A DNA stretch of 64,000 bases from Chloroflexota bacterium (GTDB lineage: Bacteria; Chloroflexota; Anaerolineae; Aggregatilineales; Phototrophicaceae): positions 124,001 to 188,000 of the forward strand of contig JAPOVL010000035.1 of the NCBI GenBank assembly GCA_026708115.1, written 5' to 3'. Under the pieces are notes generated by a model, which saw nothing but the letters and a program-made list of their open reading frames with translations, ran no database searches and was not told the origin of the DNA. Position 1 is the first letter of the stretch. Every line of letters begins with the position of its first letter. Shown here one piece after another: positions 42,270 through 51,540 of the stretch. The translations under genes and the position numbers were made by a program.

Positions 42270-43694
42270 ATGGGCAAGAGATTGGCAGATAACGCGCGCC
42301 CCAACATTCTATTCTTGATGAGCGACCAGCATCGCGCCGACATCGCCGGCTACGCGGGTGATGAGGTTGTGAGGACACCGGTACTCGATGAGTTGGCGCG
42401 GACCGGGGTGGTCTTCAATAATGCCTACACGCCGGCACCAATTTGCATCCCCGCTAGACAAAGCATGGCGGCAGGTCAATTGCCGCGAACTTGCGGCTGC
42501 GAGGTCTTTGGGGAAGACCTGACGCCGGGTCACATGACCTTCGCGCGGCGACTGTCTCAGTATGGCTACGCGACTGTCGCCGCTGGCAAACTGCATCATA
42601 ACGGTACCGATCAGATGCAAGGTTGGACGCGGCGCATCGGCGACGGGATGAGCGTGCGGCATGACTTCATCGAGGGGCGTGATTTGGAAGCCATGCGCGA
42701 CCTGCCGCTGCCCACCGAGCACAAATGGACGCAAGCCAAAGAGGTCAAGCGCGCCGGCATCGGGCAGGGTCCAATCAACGGGCATGACGCTTACACGCTG
42801 GACGGCGCCCTGCGCTTTGTGGAGAACTTCTTCACCGATCCCTACTACGACCGCGCCATACCAGCGCGCCCGCTGATGCTGAAGGTGAGCTTTGTTCGGC
42901 CGCATGTCCCCTTCCTTACCACACACGGGAAGTTCACCTATTACCTGAACCGCGTTAGGCCCTATGTGAACGAGACAGCCTTTGACCATCCCTTTCTCAG
43001 CAGCCGCTCGGTCAAGCCCGGGGTCGATGTCAGCGAGCGCGAAATCCGCCGGGCGACGGCGGCCTATTACGGCATGGTTGAGGGAATCGATGAAGATTAC
43101 GGCCGAGTGCTCGCCGCGCTTGAACATGTCGGCCAAGACCTTGATGACTGGATCATCATCTACACCAGCGATCATGGCGAGATGCTGGGGGAGCACACGC
43201 TTTGGGAGAAGACAAAGTTCTTCGAGGGCAGCGTCAAGGTTCCTTTGATCATCCGCACCCCCGGCGGCGCAAACGCGGGGCGGGTTGTCGAAGAGAATGT
43301 CAATCTGTGCGATCTATTCGCGACGATTTGTGAATTGACCGGTGTGCCGGTGGTTGACGGCTTGGACAGCCGCAGCTTGCTTCCCTTGCTGAACAGCGAT
43401 AGCGCGAACTGGGACAACGAGACCGTCTCGGCATACGGCGGCACGCATCTGGGGCATGAAGAAAACTTTGATCGTTATGAGAATCTGATGATCAAACGCG
43501 ATCATCTCAAGTATCAATATTATGGGCGCGAGATGCCCGAAGTCTTGTTTGACTTGTCGCGAAATCCGGAAGAAACAATCGACTTTGTAGGTGATCCTCG
43601 TTACCGGGATGTCCTTGCCAATTTCCGCGCGCGGCGTGGCGAATTGGGTTACGGACCCAACGCGGTCGCCGATTATCAAAACGCAGGTTATTAG
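42270..43694 (+). CDS. Sulfatase (formylglycine type, S1 family)
   Basis: 474 residues. The N-terminal metal site NILFLMSDQHR (D19), the formylglycine motif C59-I-P61-A-R63 and IIYTSDHGEMLGEH in the C-terminal half are intact. Cys-type sulfatases need a formylglycine-generating enzyme or anSME, not seen in the window. No signal peptide is visible, so desulfation would occur in the cytoplasm after import, in line with the Opp transporter and the cytoplasmic GH88. It probably removes O-sulfate from an imported uronate-containing oligosaccharide. Confidence 0.93.
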   Translation: MGKRLADNARPNILFLMSDQHRADIAGYAGDEVVRTPVLDELARTGVVFNNAYTPAPICIPARQSMAAGQLPRTCGCEVFGEDLTPGHMTFARRLSQYGYATVAAGKLHHNGTDQMQGWTRRIGDGMSVRHDFIEGRDLEAMRDLPLPTEHKWTQAKEVKRAGIGQGPINGHDAYTLDGALRFVENFFTDPYYDRAIPARPLMLKVSFVRPHVPFLTTHGKFTYYLNRVRPYVNETAFDHPFLSSRSVKPGVDVSEREIRRATAAYYGMVEGIDEDYGRVLAALEHVGQDLDDWIIIYTSDHGEMLGEHTLWEKTKFFEGSVKVPLIIRTPGGANAGRVVEENVNLCDLFATICELTGVPVVDGLDSRSLLPLLNSDSANWDNETVSAYGGTHLGHEENFDRYENLMIKRDHLKYQYYGREMPEVLFDLSRNPEETIDFVGDPRYRDVLANFRARRGELGYGPNAVADYQNAGY

Positions 43695-43725
43695 ACTTGT
43701 GCTGTCGTCGAGAAAAGCTTGATCT

Positions 43726-44703
43726 ATGCTCTGGTACATCGCGCGGCGAATCATCTATCTGATCCCGACGCTGCTGGTCGTCTCGATTATTGCGTTTGTG
43801 GTGATTCAGTTGCCGCCCGGCGACTTCCTCGCCTCCCTGATCAGCAAAGCTGAAGAGACGGTTGATCAAGCCCAGGTTGATGCTTTGCGCGAACGCTACG
43901 GTTTGGATGAACCGATTTATGTTCAGTATTGGAAGTGGATCAGCGGCATTATCACCAAAGGCGACTTCGGCAGATCATTCGAATGGGATAAGGATGTCAG
44001 CGACTTGATCTGGGAGCGACTAGGCCTCACCGTGGTCATTTCGCTTTTAACGCTGGCCTTCATCTGGATTGTAGCCATACCCATTGGCATTTATTCGGCC
44101 GTCAAGAAATACACCATTGGCGATTATGTTGTCACGGTTATCGGCTTCATCGGTCTGGCGATTCCCAATTTCCTGCTTGCGCTGGTGCTGATGTATATTG
44201 CCTTTAGGTATTTTGGGCAGAGCGTTGGCGGATTGTTTTCCCCGGAATATATAGTCGCGGATTGGTCGCTTGACCGTGTGCTCGACCTGCTCAGTCATTT
44301 GTGGCTGCCTGTCATCATACTGGGAACGGCGGGCACGGCAGCGCTGATTCGCGTGATGCGCGCGAACCTGCTCGATGAATTGTCCAAGCTCTATGTTGAC
44401 GCTGCTCGGGCGCGCGGTCTATCCGAGTTGAAACTGCTGTTCAAATATCCGGTTAGAGTGGCGCTGAATCCCTTGGTGAGCGCTGTAGCATGGGTCTTCC
44501 CGGCTTTGGTTTCCGGGTCGGCAATTACATCGATCGTCTTGAATCTGCAGACCACCGGTCCCCTGCTCTACCGTTCGCTTCAGGCGCAAGACATGTATCT
44601 CGCCGGCAGCCTTATCCTGCTGGTCAGTGTTCTCACCATCATTGGTACGCTGGTGTCCGATATTCTGCTGGCATGGATTGATCCCAGGATACAACTCCAA
44701 TGA
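43726..44703 (+). CDS. ABC transporter permease, OppB/DppB type
   Basis: 325 residues. N-terminal MLWYIARRIIYLIPTLLVVS, about six membrane segments, and the EAA loop DAARARGLSELKLLFKYPVR. The variant with VFPALVSGSAITSIVLNLQT in the last third is typical of oligosaccharide-type Opp permeases. The start overlaps no other gene; the 3' end overlaps the next permease by four bases. Confidence 0.92.
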   Translation: MLWYIARRIIYLIPTLLVVSIIAFVVIQLPPGDFLASLISKAEETVDQAQVDALRERYGLDEPIYVQYWKWISGIITKGDFGRSFEWDKDVSDLIWERLGLTVVISLLTLAFIWIVAIPIGIYSAVKKYTIGDYVVTVIGFIGLAIPNFLLALVLMYIAFRYFGQSVGGLFSPEYIVADWSLDRVLDLLSHLWLPVIILGTAGTAALIRVMRANLLDELSKLYVDAARARGLSELKLLFKYPVRVALNPLVSAVAWVFPALVSGSAITSIVLNLQTTGPLLYRSLQAQDMYLAGSLILLVSVLTIIGTLVSDILLAWIDPRIQLQ

Positions 44704-45857
44704 CCGCCGATGCGTATCCGGCAACGGGCGACGGCGCCAGTGCCTCCGCCGAGGTCCAGGCCGAAACGCGTATTGTCGTCGCCAACCAATGGCAGTTGAT
44801 CTGGTGGAAGTTCCGCAAACACCGACTGGCGATGCTTGCCGGCCTGGTCACGATACTGCTATATGTGGTGGCGCTATTTGCCGAGTTCGTCGCCCCGTAT
44901 TCAGCCGGGACATATAGCGCGCAACACACCTTTCTGCCGCCGCAGAGCATAAAACTCTTCCAATGGACGGACGCCGGCTGGCGTTTTTATCCCCATGTCT
45001 ATGGCCATAAGGTGCAAGTAGATCCCGAATCATTCAAGCGCACCTACATCGTGGACGAGACGATTACCTATCCGGTAGGTCTATTTGTTCGCGGCGAGGA
45101 ATACAAGCTGTGGGGCCTGTTCACGCTTGATTTTCATCTGATCGGCGCGACGCAATTTGGCGACCCCGTACACCTCATCGGCACGGACAGGCTGGGGCGC
45201 GATGTGCTGAGCCGCACTATATATGGCACGAGGGTGTCGATGTCGGTCGGCCTGGTCGGCGTCGGACTAAGCTTGCTGCTGGGCGTCATTCTGGGCGGCA
45301 TCTCCGGCTATTATGGCGGTTTGGTCGATAATTTGATCCAGCGCACAATCGAGATTCTGCGCTCATTGCCGACGATTCCGCTTTGGATGGGGCTGTCAGC
45401 CGCCATTCCACTGACCTGGCCACCAGTGCGCGTTTATTTTGCGATCACTGTGCTCTTGTCTTTGATCGGCTGGACAACACTCGCGCGCGAGGTGCGCGGT
45501 CGTTTCCTGTCGCTCAAGACCGAAGACTTCGTTATCGCGGCGCGCTTGGATGGCGTGCGCGAAATGCAAATCATCCTCCGCCACATGGTGCCCTCAATGA
45601 CAAGTCATATCATCGCTTCTGTCACCTTGGCCATTCCAGGCATGATCCTGGCCGAGACCGCCCTGAGTTTCCTGGGCATCGGACTGCGCCCTCCCGTCGT
45701 TAGTTGGGGTGTGCTGCTGCAAGAGGCGCAAAATGTCCGCTCCATCGCGACGGCGCCCTGGCTGCTCTTCCCGGGTTTGGCGGTTGTCGTTGCCGTGTTG
45801 GCGATGAATTTCTTGGGAGACGGATTGAGAGATGCAGCCGACCCATACCAGACTTGA
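44700..45857 (+). CDS. ABC transporter permease, OppC/DppC type
   Basis: 385 residues, longer than usual (about 300) because of an insertion of about 90 residues between the first membrane segment and HLIGTDRLGRDVLSRTIYGT, consistent with an extracytoplasmic loop. OppC_N, the GTDxxGRDxxSR box and the EAA loop (VIAARLDGVREMQIILRHMV) are clear. The insertion is a known feature of longer Opp systems and may contact the larger SBP. The ATPase gene overlaps its 3' end by 26 bases. Confidence 0.92.
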   Translation: MTADAYPATGDGASASAEVQAETRIVVANQWQLIWWKFRKHRLAMLAGLVTILLYVVALFAEFVAPYSAGTYSAQHTFLPPQSIKLFQWTDAGWRFYPHVYGHKVQVDPESFKRTYIVDETITYPVGLFVRGEEYKLWGLFTLDFHLIGATQFGDPVHLIGTDRLGRDVLSRTIYGTRVSMSVGLVGVGLSLLLGVILGGISGYYGGLVDNLIQRTIEILRSLPTIPLWMGLSAAIPLTWPPVRVYFAITVLLSLIGWTTLAREVRGRFLSLKTEDFVIAARLDGVREMQIILRHMVPSMTSHIIASVTLAIPGMILAETALSFLGIGLRPPVVSWGVLLQEAQNVRSIATAPWLLFPGLAVVVAVLAMNFLGDGLRDAADPYQT

Positions 45858-46905
45858 TGACTCGGCCAAAACCGATGATCAGACCTTGCTAGACGTCAAG
45901 GACCTAAAGACGCACTTCTTCACCGATGAAGGCGTGGTGAAAGCCGTTGATGGGGTCAACCTGTCCCTAAAGCGTGGCGAGACCCTGTGTGTGGTCGGTG
46001 AATCGGGCTGCGGGAAATCGGTTACCGCGCGCTCAATTCTCCGGATCGTGCCCAGTCCAGGCAAAATTGTCTCAGGAGAGATCAACTTCCAGCAGCGAGA
46101 CGGCGAAGCAATCGACCTGGCGGGGATGAACCCAAAAGGGCGCGAGATTCGCAAGATTCGCGGCGGCGAGATTAGCATGATCTTCCAAGAGCCCATGTCT
46201 TCCCTGAGCCCGGTGCATACCATCGGCAGTCAAATCATGGAAGCGATTCTGCTTCACCTGCCGGTCAGCAGACAGGAAGCCCGCAAGCGAGCGGTGTCTA
46301 TGCTTGATCTGGTTGGCATCCCGCGGCCAAGCGAACAACTTGACGCCTACTCCTTTGAACTCTCGGGCGGCATGCGGCAACGCGCCATGATCGCCATTGC
46401 GCTGGCCTGCGAGCCGCAACTGCTGATTGCCGACGAACCGACAACCGCTTTGGACGTCACGACCCAGGCGAATATACTCGATCTTATTCGTGATCTGCAG
46501 CAGGAAAGCGGCATGTCCGTGCTTTTCATCACACATGACCTTGGGGTAGTGGCCGAAATCGCCGACGAAGTTGTGGTCATGTATCTCGGGCGGGATGTTG
46601 AAAGCGGCGATGTCGATTCCATCTTCCATAATGCCAAGCATCCTTATACACGCGCGCTTCTGCAGTCAATTCCCCGCTACGACAGTCGGGAGAATAGAAG
46701 GCTGTACTCCATTAAGGGAACGGTTCCGCATCCATTTGCCCGTCCGAATGGTTGTCCCTTTCATCCGCGCTGTGACGATTTCATCGCTAAACGCTGCGAC
46801 AGCATAGACCCGCCTCGCCATAAACTTAGCCAGAGCCATAGCATCCGCTGCCTGCTTTATTCCGCCGCGGATGAAGCTCTACCCAACGAGGATATGCTCA
46901 CTTGA
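45832..46905 (+). CDS. ABC transporter ATP-binding protein, OppD/DppD type
   Basis: 357 residues from the ATG at 45832, inside the end of the permease gene; no closer in-frame ATG precedes the conserved start [11 protein letters not shown]. Walker [15 protein letters not shown]-loop [12 protein letters not shown], signature [16 protein letters not shown], Walker [13 protein letters not shown] and the H-loop are intact. The C-terminal oligo_HPY domain has the Cys cluster ([15 protein letters not shown]) that binds an iron-sulfur cluster in some homologues. Confidence 0.95.
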   Translation: MQPTHTRLDDSAKTDDQTLLDVKDLKTHFFTDEGVVKAVDGVNLSLKRGETLCVVGESGCGKSVTARSILRIVPSPGKIVSGEINFQQRDGEAIDLAGMNPKGREIRKIRGGEISMIFQEPMSSLSPVHTIGSQIMEAILLHLPVSRQEARKRAVSMLDLVGIPRPSEQLDAYSFELSGGMRQRAMIAIALACEPQLLIADEPTTALDVTTQANILDLIRDLQQESGMSVLFITHDLGVVAEIADEVVVMYLGRDVESGDVDSIFHNAKHPYTRALLQSIPRYDSRENRRLYSIKGTVPHPFARPNGCPFHPRCDDFIAKRCDSIDPPRHKLSQSHSIRCLLYSAADEALPNEDMLT

Positions 46906-47972
46906 AGGACAAATCTGAAATCATGCTGGCGGACAGCATTGAACCCTTGTTGGAGGTTCGCAATCTCCATATGCAATTTCCGATTCGGCGAGGAGCCTTT
47001 CGTCGGACGGTCGGTTTCGTCAAAGCAGTCAATAATGTCAGCTTTCACATCCGCCAGGGGGAAACCCTGAGCCTCGTAGGAGAATCCGGCTGCGGCAAGA
47101 CGACAACGGGCCGCTGTATTGTACGCGTTTACGAACCGACATCAGGTCAGATTCTCTACAAGGCCGAAGAGCAAGAGCCGATTGATCTAGCCAAATTGGA
47201 CAACCGCAATCTAAGACCTTTCCGCCGCCAGATTCGCATGATCTTCCAGGACCCGTTTTCGTCCTTGAATCCGCGCCTGTCAATACTGCAAATCGTTGGC
47301 GAGTCGCTCAAAGTGAACCGTGTCGCCAGCGGATCAGACCTGGAAGACCGAGTAGCGTCGCTATTGAAGCGGGTCGGTTTAAGACCCGAATACATCCGAC
47401 GTTATCCACACGCTTTCAGCGGTGGAGAACGCCAGCGAATCGGCATTGCGCGCGCGCTGGCTTTGAATCCGCGGCTCATTGTCGCTGACGAGGCTGTCTC
47501 CGCCCTGGATGTATCGGTACAAGCGCAGATATTGAATCTCTTGCAAGATCTACAGGAAGAGCTAAATCTGACCTATCTGTTCATCGCTCATGACCTTAGC
47601 GTCGTGGAGCATATCAGCCATCGCGTCGCCGTTATGTATGTAGGCAAGATCGTTGAGCTGGCTACTACAGAGGACCTTTTCACAAATCCTCTGCACCCCT
47701 ACACCGAAGCGCTGCTGTCGGCGGTCCCAAAGCCAGATCCGCGTCTGCGGAATAAGGGCGTTCGCATACGCCTGGAGGGTGAAGTCGCCGACCCGAGCAA
47801 TCCTCCCAGCGGATGCTATTTTCAGCCTCGCTGTCCTTATGCCGAGGACCGTTGTCGACATGAAGAACCGGCCGTCCGCGAAATCGAGCCTGATCGCTGG
47901 GTGGCTTGCCATTTTGCCGAGGAACTTAACTTGCGCGGTTTCGAAGCGATCGGGCAGTCGATGAAGAGATAA
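46902..47972 (+). CDS. ABC transporter ATP-binding protein, OppF/DppF type
   Basis: 356 residues from the TTG at 46902, overlapping the OppD stop by four bases (TTGA); an ATG at 46923 is the alternative. Walker [14 protein letters not shown]-loop [12 protein letters not shown], signature [16 protein letters not shown]. Walker B reads [12 protein letters not shown], with Ala in place of the usual Pro after DE. The oligo_HPY Cys motif ([14 protein letters not shown]) is present. With OppB, OppC and OppD it makes a full importer; it may also power the ATPase-less DppBC at 25810. Confidence 0.95.
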   Translation: MKDKSEIMLADSIEPLLEVRNLHMQFPIRRGAFRRTVGFVKAVNNVSFHIRQGETLSLVGESGCGKTTTGRCIVRVYEPTSGQILYKAEEQEPIDLAKLDNRNLRPFRRQIRMIFQDPFSSLNPRLSILQIVGESLKVNRVASGSDLEDRVASLLKRVGLRPEYIRRYPHAFSGGERQRIGIARALALNPRLIVADEAVSALDVSVQAQILNLLQDLQEELNLTYLFIAHDLSVVEHISHRVAVMYVGKIVELATTEDLFTNPLHPYTEALLSAVPKPDPRLRNKGVRIRLEGEVADPSNPPSGCYFQPRCPYAEDRCRHEEPAVREIEPDRWVACHFAEELNLRGFEAIGQSMKR

Positions 47973-48005
47973 CCCTGCCCGCTTTACGCGAAAGGCACGC
48001 AAATC

Positions 48006-50084
48006 ATGTTAGAACCTGCCCATATTTTCCCGCCAGTCAGCGACGCCGCGCCGCTCGTTTACGACCCGGCTGTTCATCTCGTCGCCAATACCATCGATAA
48101 CGGCGTCTTTCACAGTGCCTGGATGTCTGCCGAGTATGCCGTCGCCTTGGTGGAGCGCGCTTCGCCAGCCGAGATTGAACGCGCTGAAGCGGTCATCAAT
48201 GCCGTCCTGGATTGTCAGGATACCGATACGCGCTCGCCCCACTACGGCAACTTCAAGTGGGAGCATGAAGACGAAGCCGTTGAAGACTTGAATGCCGTGC
48301 AATTTGTACTTGTCCGGCTGATACCGCTGCTGTTGAATCATGCCGAGCGCCTTTCCACCGAACTTGTCGAGCGCGTCAAAGCCCGCATCCAGCTGGGCTT
48401 GGACGAAATTCGCCGGATTGATGTCTCACCCAAATATTCCAATATCGTGGCGCAAGACATCGCCAATTCACTCTTGGGCGGTCAACTCTTGAATCTGCCG
48501 GAATACGCGCAGCGCGGTGCGAAAAAACTCCGTGATTGGCTGAGCATGATCGATGAGAGCGGCATACCGCATGAGTACAACAGCCCGACATACTCATTCG
48601 TATGTATCGAAGCGTTGCACAAGATAGTCGCGTTTTCGGAACAGTCCCAAGCCAGATTGCTGGCGCAGCTGATCATATCGCGCATCGGATTGAGCGTCGC
48701 CCTGCGTCTGCATCCCGAAACGGGCCGCCTGGCGCCGCCGCACTGCCGCGCATATTATCCGGCCTTGGTCTGCAGGACGGCTGCCGAGGTCACCGCCTTC
48801 GCCCGGATGATCGAAGAAGGCAAACTCCCCGCCTGGCTCGAGGCAGTGCGGCAGCGCCGCCCCATCCCGCTGGAAGTGAGCGAAACCTCCGATGCCGGCG
48901 CCAGCGTCGTTATCAGCAGCTACCTGCATTCTGAATTCAGCCTCGGCTTGGCGACGCAAGAACTGGCCACGCAATCGAACCGCTTCATCAGCAACCAATC
49001 AAACGTCTTCTCCATCCAGTACACCAGGCAGAAGCCCAGTCCGGGCGTGGTTTTCTCCCGCTATTTGATTAATGACAAGTGGCTGGGCGACTACCGAACC
49101 ACGCCTTCGCGATCTAATGACCAGGTCTTCCGCGATGAGGGCAGTTTTCGCGGCGTGCTCGCGGGTCCGCGCGCTTTCGGCTTGTACACTTCTCGAGAAT
49201 TGGATGCCTGGTCCCGCTGTTCCAGCGCCAAAGCCGTCCTGATCTGGAGCAGCGCGGAAGACGTCGATGAGATCTGGATCGATGGTACCAGCCTGGGCGA
49301 CCTGCCGGCAAATGTTCCCGAGGGCGCTGCTATTGTGGTGGGATGCGGTGACGTCTATATCCTGATTCGTCCCCTCGCGCGCGCCAAGCTCGGTGTTGAG
49401 GCGCCTATTATCATTGCGGAACGACGCGGCTGTCTGGCGCTTGAGATGTACAACTATCGCGGACCTGACAAGACCTTTTGGGAATTGGCTAATCCCGGCG
49501 CGTTTTTCCAGGGCTACGTCCATAACGGCTTCTTCGTTGAAGTCGCGGCAAAAGATCAATGCGGCAGCGCCAAAGACCTGTACGAAACCTTCGCCGCCGG
49601 GCAACTCAGCGAAGAACTGGAGGACGCGCGCACCTTTGATGGCGTCAGCCCGCGGCAATGGAGCCTGGCTTATAGCCGGGACGATCTCGCGCTTGGCATT
49701 GATGTCGATCTGATGCGCTGGCGCATCCAGCGCCGTTGGGCAGGGGGGGCGAAGCTTGGCTGCCCCATGCTGGACTCCCCAGTCGCCCGGGAGAGCCGCT
49801 CGGGACTGATTGAGCTCGGGAACGCGCGCCTGGCTTGCGGCAGGGATGCCGCCTGGCTAGTTGCCATCCCCGAAGCTGACCTATGGGTTGGCGCCTTTCA
49901 TGGTCCCGAGGCCGCGGCCTTGACGCTGGACATTGCCGAAAACCAGGTCCACCTTGAAACTTTGCAAGCTGGCATGGTGCTCTGGGATAAAGGCCACGTC
50001 ACCATCGACGCGCTGGGGCTGCAAGCCGAGCCGCATGTAGTCGGCGCGAAAGCCCTGCATGTCATACGCCGCGACGAGGGCTGA
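48006..50084 (+). CDS. Unrecognised 692-residue protein, possible polysaccharide lyase or glycan-active toroid
   Basis: I do not recognise a named family. Residues about 60-290 are helix-rich with repeated helical pairs; H189-E-Y-N192-S-P-T-Y196 resembles the Asn/Tyr-containing active-site segments of (alpha/alpha)-toroid polysaccharide lyases. Residues about 300-680 are predicted beta-rich (many alternating strands; NLTVMD-like patterns absent), as in the sandwich domains after lyase toroids. No signal peptide, so cytoplasmic. It is the last gene after sulfatase and oppBCDF and is 9 bp from a convergent GH88 gene, whose substrates are exactly the unsaturated uronates made by polysaccharide lyases. 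Lyase activity is therefore a reasoned guess. Confidence 0.55.
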   Translation: MLEPAHIFPPVSDAAPLVYDPAVHLVANTIDNGVFHSAWMSAEYAVALVERASPAEIERAEAVINAVLDCQDTDTRSPHYGNFKWEHEDEAVEDLNAVQFVLVRLIPLLLNHAERLSTELVERVKARIQLGLDEIRRIDVSPKYSNIVAQDIANSLLGGQLLNLPEYAQRGAKKLRDWLSMIDESGIPHEYNSPTYSFVCIEALHKIVAFSEQSQARLLAQLIISRIGLSVALRLHPETGRLAPPHCRAYYPALVCRTAAEVTAFARMIEEGKLPAWLEAVRQRRPIPLEVSETSDAGASVVISSYLHSEFSLGLATQELATQSNRFISNQSNVFSIQYTRQKPSPGVVFSRYLINDKWLGDYRTTPSRSNDQVFRDEGSFRGVLAGPRAFGLYTSRELDAWSRCSSAKAVLIWSSAEDVDEIWIDGTSLGDLPANVPEGAAIVVGCGDVYILIRPLARAKLGVEAPIIIAERRGCLALEMYNYRGPDKTFWELANPGAFFQGYVHNGFFVEVAAKDQCGSAKDLYETFAAGQLSEELEDARTFDGVSPRQWSLAYSRDDLALGIDVDLMRWRIQRRWAGGAKLGCPMLDSPVARESRSGLIELGNARLACGRDAAWLVAIPEADLWVGAFHGPEAAALTLDIAENQVHLETLQAGMVLWDKGHVTIDALGLQAEPHVVGAKALHVIRRDEG

Positions 50085-50093
50085 GGCAAGGCT

Positions 50094-51242
50094 CTAGCAG
50101 GCTGGCCGCGCCGAGACCGCTGGCTTCTTGTCGCTCAGGCTATGCAGCGCGTCAAGCAGCGCTTCCAGGAAGAAATACTCGCCCCACATGACGCTCTCAT
50201 TGACGCCCAAGCCTTTGTCCTGGTGATAAACCCCGCCCTGCAAGATGCCTTCCCAATTCGGCGTGTCGATTGCCAGGAAGGTTGGCTGCAAGAGCGTATC
50301 CAGAATCCTAAGCGCATGACCCCGATACATGCGCCCGCGAATAGCGTCGGTGGTCAGGTCGGCTAACTGCAAGAAAGCGCTGGCGGCAATCGCGGCCGCT
50401 GAACTTTCGTACGGGTAAGCTGGGTCCGGCTCCGACCAATCATTCGGTGGCACGCCGTGCCCGGGACTGCGTTCGATGTAAAATGCGGCGCAATCTTCGG
50501 CCGTCTTCAGGAAGCAGCTGTCGCCAGTAAAGCGATAGACGGTGCCGAAACCGTAGATTGCCCAGGTTAAGCCCCGCGCCCAGGACGAATCGTCCCGCCA
50601 ACCTTGGTGGGTCGCCTGGCGCAAAAACTCGCCTGTTTCTGTATTGAAGAGCCCTTCGTGCGCGCTGCTGCCATCGCCGCGGACCAGATAGCGGCGCGTC
50701 GTATGACAATGCCTCGCCGCGTTTTCCCATAAAGTCGCATCGCCGCTCTGCCGGGCAGCGTAGAAAATGATGCCCACATTCATCATGATATCGATGAAGA
50801 GACTCGCGCCAGATACAAAGGAGGGCAGATATTCCCCTCTTTCACGAAAACGCGAACCGGCAGTGCGCCCAGCCTCAACGATCACATCGTTGATGAATGC
50901 CTCCGGCGCATGATCGTGCCAACGCTTCCAGGTCGACCAAAACAGAAATCCCAGATCATGGACCGCCCTGTCCGTCTTGCGATGTTCAATCAGGCGCGAA
51001 TAATGTATGGCTTGATCCCGCCACCATGATTCCTTTGTGTAGGTGTACATCAGCCACAATTGCCCGCCCAGAAAGCCTTCACACCAGTTGGTCCAGGCTT
51101 CGCCGCCATGCTTCCATTTGCCATTCTGCGTATACATGGGGAAGTAATCGGGATGGGCGGACAGCAAGCGTCGCAGTTGCTTCCCCGCAAATGCAAAGGC
51201 GCTGTGGATGCGCTCGCCCAGACGCCCTTCGTTTTGAATCAC
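50094..51242 (-). CDS. Glycoside hydrolase family 88 (unsaturated glucuronyl/galacturonyl hydrolase)
   Basis: 382 residues from a GTG at 51242 with AGGAGG four bases upstream; the frame is open to 51479 but that extension is low-complexity and unlike the family. GH88 signatures: GGEAWTNWCEGFLGGQLWLMY split over the N-terminal third, the catalytic Asp in VHDLGFLFW and the second Asp in HQGWRDDSSWARGLTWAIYG. No signal peptide. The enzyme adds water to the 4,5-double bond of unsaturated uronic-acid oligosaccharides, freeing the sugar. It faces the 692-residue gene convergently. Confidence 0.92.
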   Translation of the reverse strand: MIQNEGRLGERIHSAFAFAGKQLRRLLSAHPDYFPMYTQNGKWKHGGEAWTNWCEGFLGGQLWLMYTYTKESWWRDQAIHYSRLIEHRKTDRAVHDLGFLFWSTWKRWHDHAPEAFINDVIVEAGRTAGSRFRERGEYLPSFVSGASLFIDIMMNVGIIFYAARQSGDATLWENAARHCHTTRRYLVRGDGSSAHEGLFNTETGEFLRQATHQGWRDDSSWARGLTWAIYGFGTVYRFTGDSCFLKTAEDCAAFYIERSPGHGVPPNDWSEPDPAYPYESSAAAIAASAFLQLADLTTDAIRGRMYRGHALRILDTLLQPTFLAIDTPNWEGILQGGVYHQDKGLGVNESVMWGEYFFLEALLDALHSLSDKKPAVSARPAC

Positions 51243-51540
51243 ATTACCTCCTGCTAATATCTTTTTGGACTCCGGCCTGCCAGGATCGAATTTCACAACC
51301 AAAGATATCGAGCCGAGCCGCCTCTTCAATTGGCATGAGTTGATTATAGTGTAAAATACTTGGTGCGGACGCCTCCAGCCGCTGCAGAGCCTCTCAGTTG
51401 CTGCTGCTGATTGTCCTTGACAGCTACGGCGCCGCTGCGACCAACTCATCCCTTCATCCTTTTGACAGCCGCCATGCATTCACCTATTATATTTGGGGTA
51501 AATCGGGCTGATTCGACGACCTCGGAGTTTTACTTAACTA

